From: Orychophragmus violaceus
Taxonomy: Eukaryota; Streptophyta; Magnoliopsida; Brassicales; Brassicaceae
NCBI GenBank assembly: GCA_030180135.1
Contig: CM058231.1
Location: forward strand, 33,173,034-33,237,033
Length of the DNA stretch: 64,000 nt
Direction: 5' to 3'
In this document: in pieces, positions 57,937-64,000 of the stretch
How the letters are laid out: each line of letters opens with the position of its first letter
Position numbering within the stretch: position 1 is the first letter of the stretch
The notes under the pieces: generated by a model
The model's input: the letters and a program-made list of their open reading frames with translations, nothing else
Told to the model about the DNA's origin: nothing
Databases searched by the model: none
Position numbers and translations under genes: made by a program

Positions 57937-58474
57937 TGTGAGATCCGGGATTCACACTAAGAATTTGTATTCGTGGATTTGGACTTTTGGATATAGAAAT
58001 GGTATAGTTTCCAATGAATCAAAGACTTTATTGAGATTGATCGTCGAGATAGAACAAACACAGTCGAGAAGAGAGTACAAAGTATAAAATCGAGCTATCT
58101 AATCGAAGTGTTCTTAGCCTAGGTTGGAATTGTTTTAATGGGTCGCCACTTCTCTTCTTAAATAGTCTCGACTCTGATCTCTTTGTCCCGATATTTCGGC
58201 CTCGTCATCGTAACGATCTCCGAGATTTACGCGGATCAGTTGTACTGGAAAAGACCGAGTTGCTCTATCTCCACGTCATCTTCTGCCGAGCTCGAGCTTG
58301 GCTGTCTCCGGCTTCAGCATCGTTTGGGCCTTGCCAGGGCGTTTGTTTCACTTGGGCCCATCGAAGGAGTCGGCTCTTTTGTCTGTCTTTGATTCTGGAA
58401 CGGGCTCGTAATTATGGGCCTCTGTCTTGTCTGTTAATGGGCCGGATTTCCTAGAGGGAAATCCAGTACCAACA
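57937..58474 (-). repeat. Element F 5' LTR, full length
   Basis: 538 bp, TGTGAGATCC...ACCAACA on the + strand. The flank after it is ATTAC. Confidence 0.9.
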
Positions 58475-58556
58475 ATTACCCATGTTAAACATAATGTTCG
58501 ATCTAAAATTCACACAAGAACCAGACTGCAGTAGACGTCTGGTAACTAGAATACAT

Positions 58557-58639
58557 CACATGTCAGACTTCTATAGATGTCTGAGTTCAGACTTATCGAC
58601 GAAGTCTGAAATAAGACATCTATAGAAGTCTGACATGTG
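58557..58639. repeat. Foldback of 83 bp with perfect arms
   Basis: Arms of 26 bases (58557-58582 and 58614-58639) are perfectly complementary, and inside them TTCAGACTT/AAGTCTGAA (58586-58594 and 58602-58610) pair again around a 7-base loop. It could be a MITE or MULE subterminal structure or a small-RNA hairpin. Confidence 0.8.
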
Positions 58640-58792
58640 CTGAATGCCAACTAAAAATCATAGCAAACCAATGCAATATAAGTCTAATGCCAGGAATCCA
58701 TTTTCAAAGCAAATACAAGAACCAAGGGGGAAAAACAAATACGGTTATGCTTATGTGTTTACAATCAATGATATTCATAAAGCAAGACAAGG

Positions 58793-59249
58793 CTACTTCC
58801 CCTCAAGTGATTTCTTCATAAGTCTGCTACTTCTCTTAGGCCCATCGTTCTTTTCCTTATTTGTATCTAGAGATTGAGGGTTTTGGAGACTAACCCCATC
58901 ATCAGTTGCAGTCGGTTTGGTGGCCTTAGAGATAATGGCGGATTTGTCTGATGCTTTCTTAGGATTCGCTTTCCCAGCATGTGCAGGTTCGGATACCTTC
59001 AATACAACTTTCCTCGGGATCCTCTGAGGTCTTTCCTTTTTCTTTCTTCCTCCCTCTTCATCAACCGCAGCAGCAATTACTTTATCTTGTTCCTGAAGAT
59101 CTTCAGCTGGATCTTCTTCATCCTCACCAACTCCGGCCTTCTTCATCTCACCAGCAACTGCAATACTTGCTTCTTTATTCTTCTCACTTCCTTTCCCTCC
59201 AGTACCAGCTTTCTTCTTCTCATTTCCCTTCAGTTCAGAAGAATCTTTC
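58793..59249 (-). pseudogene. Lysine/glutamate-rich ORF fragment, cut by element E
   Basis: The minus-strand frame is open from the element E junction (59249) to a stop at 58793, with no sign of its original start. It is highly charged (EEDPAEDLQEQDKV; GGRKKKERPQRIPRKVV) and ends KRSSRLMKKSLEGK. It has no enzyme motif. Similar basic/acidic segments accompany Ulp1-type ORFs of plant MULEs, which is only a guess here. The remainder should lie beyond element E, outside the window. Confidence 0.5.
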
Positions 59250-59877
59250 TGTTGGAATTGTGTCCAGCAATCTCTGTACTGTCTCTATAACGTAAGAGTA
59301 TGTCAGTGATCAGACATAAGTCATACAATGCTGGGGGTCATGATGGCTTGCTAGAGTCCGCTCATGATCTATAAGTCTTGGACTTATTGCCTTTATTGTA
59401 TGATCCCATATGGGTCACACGCTTAAGCTAGCAGGAAATAATGTTGGAACGGCTTAGCAGAAGTACGACAAAAGTGCTAGGCATTTGTCGTACTAAGAGA
59501 GAAAGACTAATGGGTCTGATTAAATGGAATTTAATCAGATTGGGCCCAAAAGCCCAAAAGGGAAAGAGAAGGCTTTTAAATGACTAAAAGCCAATTCTCT
59601 TCTCCCTTAACCCAACCCTAGCCGCGCCTCTCTCCTCTCTCTGCGCCAGCCTCCTTGTGGTCTAGCAGCCAGTTTCCGGTGATTGCGTGTGTGAGCCTTT
59701 GGAGGATCCATCTCTCGGTGTATCTCCCTGATCATTGACCTGTTCATCAATTCCGCTGCAAACAAACAGGTAAAAAGGTGAGATCATATGTTTCTAAATA
59801 AGAACACCTAGATCTAATGCATGTTTAGGTTGATATCAATATGAGAATTGAATCAGGATCAACCGAAACTTCCAACA
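59250..59877 (+). repeat. Element E 5' LTR
   Basis: 628 bp, TGTTGGAATT...TTCCAACA. It differs from the D LTR at many positions but keeps both U3 inverted repeats (59462-59494 and 59516-59538) and the CAG/GTAAAA donor at 59769/59770. Confidence 0.95.
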
Positions 59878-59878
59878 G

Positions 59879-59890
59879 TGGTATCAGAGC
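59879..59890 (+). other. Element E primer binding site (tRNA-Met type)
   Basis: TGGTATCAGAGC two bases after the LTR. Confidence 0.9.
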
Positions 59891-60059
59891 CATTGGTTCT
59901 GTAGGTTTCTTGTTTAGATTCATTGTTTAGGTTGTTTAATCTGTTTAGATGTGTTTTGAATCCATTACTGATAAGAAAAACACATAAGAAACTGAATTAA
60001 ATCCTGAACAAACACTTGAATCACAAAACCGAGCTATATGACTCGGGTTTTGTTGATTG

Positions 60060-60400
60060 GCTAAGGGTGATCGACCGGCTTGGCCGGTTAGAGATCACGG
60101 CCGAGAGGAATGGCCGGTTGGTCGGATTGGACCGGTCGGATGCGGATCGGACGGATGGATCGAATCGATCGCGTCGTCCCGATCGCTTCCCGGCTGTCGC
60201 GCGCGTCACGTCCCGATCGCTCGGCGATCGTGGAGCGACCGTGCGTCCCGACCATCCCGTCCCGAGCTGCCGTCCCGAACGTCCCGGTGAACCGTCCCGA
60301 GCTGTCCCGGCTGTCCTGCGCATCGTCTCGATCTCGGATCGTTGACGGCTTGCGGCTGGACGATCATTGCTTGATCCGAAAGCTAGGGTTTCACGGTTCA
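60060..60400. other. CpG-rich variable block in element E leader
   Basis: Rich in TCCCGATCG and CGTCCCGA words. Only the first part (GGCTTGGCCGGTT...GGCCGAGAGG) aligns with D; the rest is different although both flanks match. Confidence 0.75.
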
Positions 60401-60879
60401 ATCGGTTCGGTTCGGTTAATGGTTCGGTTCAAAACTTAATTAAAATCTTCGTTCTGGTTTAATAAACAGATTTTAATAATTTTATTAGATCTGGTTAAAC
60501 CAGGATAAGAAATCCAATGTCGAAAGAAATATTGGATTTAGTGCCTAAACCGGGAATTTCTAATTTGATTTGGTTGGACCAAATAAATTGAGAGATTCCG
60601 GTTTAGTAAATAACCGGTTGACAATTGTGGTCATCGTAGTAATTAAAACTTGGTTAGACCAGTTTTAATGAACCAGACCGGTTATGTCAATTAATTGGAC
60701 AATTGGGTCATGTCTTGGACATGGACCAATTCTTGGGCCTCGGGCCAAGAAGTTAAAACAATTGGGCCAGTTAATTGAGTCTTTCTTCAGATTAATTTAA
60801 AAACTATTTTATAAAATTATAAAGTCGTTTTAAATTAAAGTTTCCGAAATTTTGAAATTAGAAAGTTTCTTAAAATAGA

Positions 60880-61030
60880 ATTTTCTGAATTTGCGGGTTT
60901 TGGATTTTAAAGAAGTTTCTAAAGTTAGAAAGTTTCCGGTTTTAGAAAGTTTCCAATTTTAGAAAGTTTCTAAAAATAGTAGGTTTCCATAAATAGAAAG
61001 TTTCCCGAAATAGTAATCTTCTATTTTGGG
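60880..61030. repeat. AGAAAGTTTCC tandem repeats in element E leader
   Basis: Same array as D 22960-23125 without the long A run. Confidence 0.7.
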
Positions 61031-61551
61031 AATGATTTTAATAAACCTACGGACCTCAAACAATATCAAGCGTTGGATGTCTTGTCCAGGCTATGTCAGC
61101 TGTCAAAGCCCATTCAATTGCATTCATGGCCTTACAGTGTGAGGATGTCTGCTTTTGCGTGGGTAAGACGGTTTGTGATTCATAAATGTCATTGGGAGTC
61201 CCAGACATTAATGATTACATGACTGTATAGTCCGGTTTTCTTGACTAGGCCATCGGGAGTCCCGGGCCTTGAGACATCAGGGTGGATTGGGCCTCGGGCC
61301 CAGATTCACAACCAAGAGTTATATCACGGATATAATTAGCCGAAATAGGGCTTACCGATATAAGCTAAGGTTGGGTGACGGCCAGTGGCCCACTTTGATC
61401 TTAGTTATATGTGGATCTTGGAATCATTATATTCTATTGAGGGTAACTTAGGTTATTGAATATAATGCATGATTAATCATATTATACTTTAATACGAGAT
61501 TAATCATTTTGAACATATAACTAATAACCTTTTTATTTATATATTTCAGAT

Positions 61552-64000
61552 ATGACTACTACAAGCACACAAAACACGTTCTCGATCCGGTCTGTTCTCG
61601 AGAAGGAGAAGCTGACTGGAACGAACTTCCTGACATGGTCAAGGAACTTGAGGCTGGTCCTCAAGCAGGAGAAGAAGGATTATGTCCTTCGAGATCCCCT
61701 CCCCGAGAGGCCTCTTGCCAATGCTGCCAGGACTCTGCACAATGCTTGGGAAAAGCATTCGTCAGATGAAAATGATGTTTATTGCCTGATGTTGGTGACA
61801 ATGACTCCAGAGCTGCAAAAGCAGTTCGAAAGTGTATTGTCTCCAATCGAGATCATGGCAAGCCTGAAATCGCTTTTTCAGGAGCAGGCTAGGACCGAGA
61901 GGTTCCAGACAGTTAAGAACCTCTTGGACTGTAAGTTGGCTGCGAATGCGGCAGTGAGTCCTCATGTGTTGAAGATGATGGGTTATCTCGATCATCTTCA
62001 CAAACTCGACTGCCCAATCAGCCAGGAACTTGCCTGCGACATCATTCTGCAGTCTTTACCTGCAAGCTATGATCAGTTCATTCTGAACTTTAACATGCAT
62101 GGCTTGAGTAAGACACTACCTGAGCTTCACGGAATGCTCAAGACTGCAGAGCCCAACTTGAAGAAAACCGCCAAGGACCCCAATGTACTTATGGTACAAA
62201 AGGGCAAGGGGTTTAAGAAGTCTTCTGCTAAGGATAAGGGAAAGGCCAAGGGTGTCCAAGTCGTGGACTCAGACACGCCAAAGCCCAAGCCCAAGTCCAA
62301 GGCTGGGCCTACTGACATGTGCAGGTTCTGCAAAGAACTGGGGCATTGGAGAAGAGATTGCAAGAAATTCCAGGAAGGTCTAAAGGAATTAAAGAAGAAG
62401 ACTTTCGAGACTTCTTCATCAGGTATTTTTGTTATAGAAGTTAATACAACTACTTCTGATAATACCTCATGGGTCATGGATACTGGTTGTGGGGCTCATA
62501 TTTGTACTAATATGCAGGCACTCAGCAACAGTAGAAGGCTGAAGCAAGGACAAGTGGAACTACGAGTTGGGAATGGAGCGAAAGTTTCAGCACTAGCTGT
62601 AGGAACTTACTTGTTGTCTTTACCTTCGGGATTGATTTTAGAACTTAATAATTGTTATTTTGTACCTGCTATAAGCAGAAATATTATTTCAATTTCTTTG
62701 TTGGATTTGGAAGGTTATGATTTTTCAGTTAAGAATAAATTATGTTCCTTCAATCGCAACAATTTGTTCTATGGTTCGGCCCCTCTTACGAATGGGCTTT
62801 ACATACTCGATCAATCCGCGCCAATTTATAACATCAATACAAAACGGTTTAAACCTAATGAGGAAAACCGAACGTTTCTATGGCATTGTCGTTTAGGGCA
62901 CATCAGCGAGAAACGCATCAAGAGGCTCCATTCGAATGGACTTCTTGGCTCATTTGACTTTGAGTCATGTGAGAAATGCGAATCCTGCATGATGGGCAAA
63001 ATGACACGGGCCCCCTTTAATAAACCTAACGAGAGGGCCAGTGACTTATTGGGCCTGATACACACTGATGTGTGTGGCCCAATGTCCACTAATGCAAGAG
63101 GAAACTATCAGTACTTCATTACCTTCACTGATGATTTCAGTAGGTATGGATATGTTTACTTGATGAAACATAAGTCTGAATCTTTTGAGAAGTTCAGAGA
63201 ATTCCAAAATGAAGTACAGAACCAACTTGGCAAAAGCATTAAGGCTCTTCGGTCCGACCGAGGAGGAGAATACTTAAGCCAAGAATTCAGTGATCATCTG
63301 AGAGAGTGTGGGATTGTATCCCAACTCACTCCTCCTGGAACACCTCAATGGAATGGTGTGTCTGAGAGGAGAAATCGGACCTTATTGGATATGGTTCGAT
63401 CTATGATGAGTCACACAGACCTTCCAATATCCCTTTGGGGATATGCTCTGCTAACAGCAGTGTTCACACTAAACAGAGCGCCATCAAAGGCAGTAGCAAA
63501 GACACCATATGAATTATGGACTGGAGAAGCTCCAGTGCTGTCTTATCTCAGAATTTGGGGTTGTGAAGCCTATGTCAAGAGATTAATCTCAGACAAGCTT
63601 ACACCAAAATCTGACAAATGTTACTTCATTGGTTATCCACGGGAAACCAAGGCTTATTACTTCTATCTACGTTCCGAGAACAAGATCTTTGTTGCCCGGG
63701 ATTGTAACTTTCTTGAGAGAGAGTTTCTCTCTAAGAAAGACAGTGGGAGTAAGGTACTGCTTGAAGAAATTCAAGATGAACAGGATACTGCTCAACCTAA
63801 TGAGGAAGAGCAGCAGGAGGATCTACAAGAAATTGTAGAGCCTGAACCTGTAGTACCTGAAGTTCGAAGATCCGGGAGGATCCGTCACGAACCCGAGAGA
63901 TATCAGGGATTCCTCGTGACTGACTGTCATGATCTTTTGATCATTGATGGTGATGAACCATCGAACTTCAATCAAGCCATGATGGGCCCAGATTCCTCTA
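61552..64000 (+). CDS. Element E Gag-Pol polyprotein, partial (window edge)
   Basis: Frame open from ATG 61552 to the last base. It is codon for codon the length of D over the same stretch (2448 bases from ATG to a common end point). The Gag zinc knuckle, protease DTGCGAH, integrase HCRLGH, HTDVCGP and RSDRGGEY are present; the RT has just not begun. Small changes such as Phe to Leu near 63246 and Tyr to Cys near 63308 were seen, but no stop. The codon that is TAG in D would fall near 64435, outside the window. Confidence 0.9.
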   Translation, partial: MTTTSTQNTFSIRSVLEKEKLTGTNFLTWSRNLRLVLKQEKKDYVLRDPLPERPLANAARTLHNAWEKHSSDENDVYCLMLVTMTPELQKQFESVLSPIEIMASLKSLFQEQARTERFQTVKNLLDCKLAANAAVSPHVLKMMGYLDHLHKLDCPISQELACDIILQSLPASYDQFILNFNMHGLSKTLPELHGMLKTAEPNLKKTAKDPNVLMVQKGKGFKKSSAKDKGKAKGVQVVDSDTPKPKPKSKAGPTDMCRFCKELGHWRRDCKKFQEGLKELKKKTFETSSSGIFVIEVNTTTSDNTSWVMDTGCGAHICTNMQALSNSRRLKQGQVELRVGNGAKVSALAVGTYLLSLPSGLILELNNCYFVPAISRNIISISLLDLEGYDFSVKNKLCSFNRNNLFYGSAPLTNGLYILDQSAPIYNINTKRFKPNEENRTFLWHCRLGHISEKRIKRLHSNGLLGSFDFESCEKCESCMMGKMTRAPFNKPNERASDLLGLIHTDVCGPMSTNARGNYQYFITFTDDFSRYGYVYLMKHKSESFEKFREFQNEVQNQLGKSIKALRSDRGGEYLSQEFSDHLRECGIVSQLTPPGTPQWNGVSERRNRTLLDMVRSMMSHTDLPISLWGYALLTAVFTLNRAPSKAVAKTPYELWTGEAPVLSYLRIWGCEAYVKRLISDKLTPKSDKCYFIGYPRETKAYYFYLRSENKIFVARDCNFLEREFLSKKDSGSKVLLEEIQDEQDTAQPNEEEQQEDLQEIVEPEPVVPEVRRSGRIRHEPERYQGFLVTDCHDLLIIDGDEPSNFNQAMMGPDSS

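Larger units (their letters stand above)
47047..58474 (-). mobile_element. Tat-lineage Ty3/gypsy element F with antisense ORF
   Basis: Minus-strand element: 5' LTR 57937-58474, primer site 57917-57934, gag, protease, RT, a second RNase H domain, integrase, then an antisense ORF on the + strand, polypurine tract and a shortened 3' LTR (47047-47467). The extra RNase H and antisense ORF place it in Tat (Retand/TatII-like). It is inactive: at least four nonsense codons and a frameshift. LTRs differ at about 8 of 421 shared positions by eye. Confidence 0.9.
59770..61549 (+). other. Predicted leader intron of element E
   Basis: CAG/GTAAAAAGG to TATATTTCAG/ATATGACT; gag ATG at 61552. Confidence 0.6.
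59250..64000 (+). mobile_element. Copia element E (sister of D), continues past the window
   Basis: The 5' LTR, primer site, leader and first 817 codons of the polyprotein are present. Target flank on the left is CTTTC (59245-59249). Leader and coding region follow D closely except in the CpG-rich block. Confidence 0.95.

Overview
The window is a nested block of transposable elements from a flowering-plant nuclear genome, very probably a crucifer (Brassicaceae). That call rests on the plant LTR-retrotransposon lineages present (Ty1/copia with tRNA-Met primer sites, a Tekay-like chromovirus, Tat- and Athila-type Ty3/gypsy), a plant MULE, Ulp1-like peptidase debris, and one plant glycosyltransferase family 17 gene. 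The species cannot be named from sequence alone. Only one conventional host gene is evident (GT17, 44099-45629, + strand). No tRNA, rRNA or CRISPR was seen. Layout: 1 to about 20395 is an old minus-strand Tat-like gypsy element split by two later insertions: copia element A (2939-10030, TSD AAACT) and chromovirus B (10872-20028, TSD GGTTT). From 20400 to 21340 lie an Ulp1-like pseudogene and simple repeats. Copia element D (21338-29118, TSD GATCG) follows. The 3' end of an Athila-type element (29119-31201 plus 38287-38330) is split by copia element C (31202-38281, TSD TTATG). A decayed mudrA-type MULE transposase lies on the minus strand (38331-41532). AT-rich intergenic DNA with a small hAT-like MITE precedes the GT17 gene. 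Another TE-derived tract (45960-47046) leads to minus-strand Tat element F (47047-58474), which carries an intron-containing antisense ORF on the + strand. A foldback and a lysine/glutamate-rich ORF fragment (58475-59249) are cut by copia element E (59250 to the window end), a close relative of D. How the parts relate: D and E are near-intact copia elements; D has one nonsense codon in reverse transcriptase and E is open to the window edge. A and C are relatives with recognisable Gag but a long-dead pol whose scars they share, so they probably moved by using proteins made in trans. In all four copia elements a splice donor in the LTR (CAG/GTAA) and an acceptor immediately before the gag ATG would remove a 1.6-1.8 kb leader holding the primer site, palindrome arrays and upstream ATGs. 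Chromovirus B shows a parallel arrangement in which the first AUG lies inside the LTR. The copia 3' non-coding regions share two hairpins with compensatory base changes. Element ages by LTR divergence (counted by eye) run D (0 differences seen) and B (2 substitutions, 1 indel), then C (about 6), then A (about 17) and F (about 8 in 421 bp).
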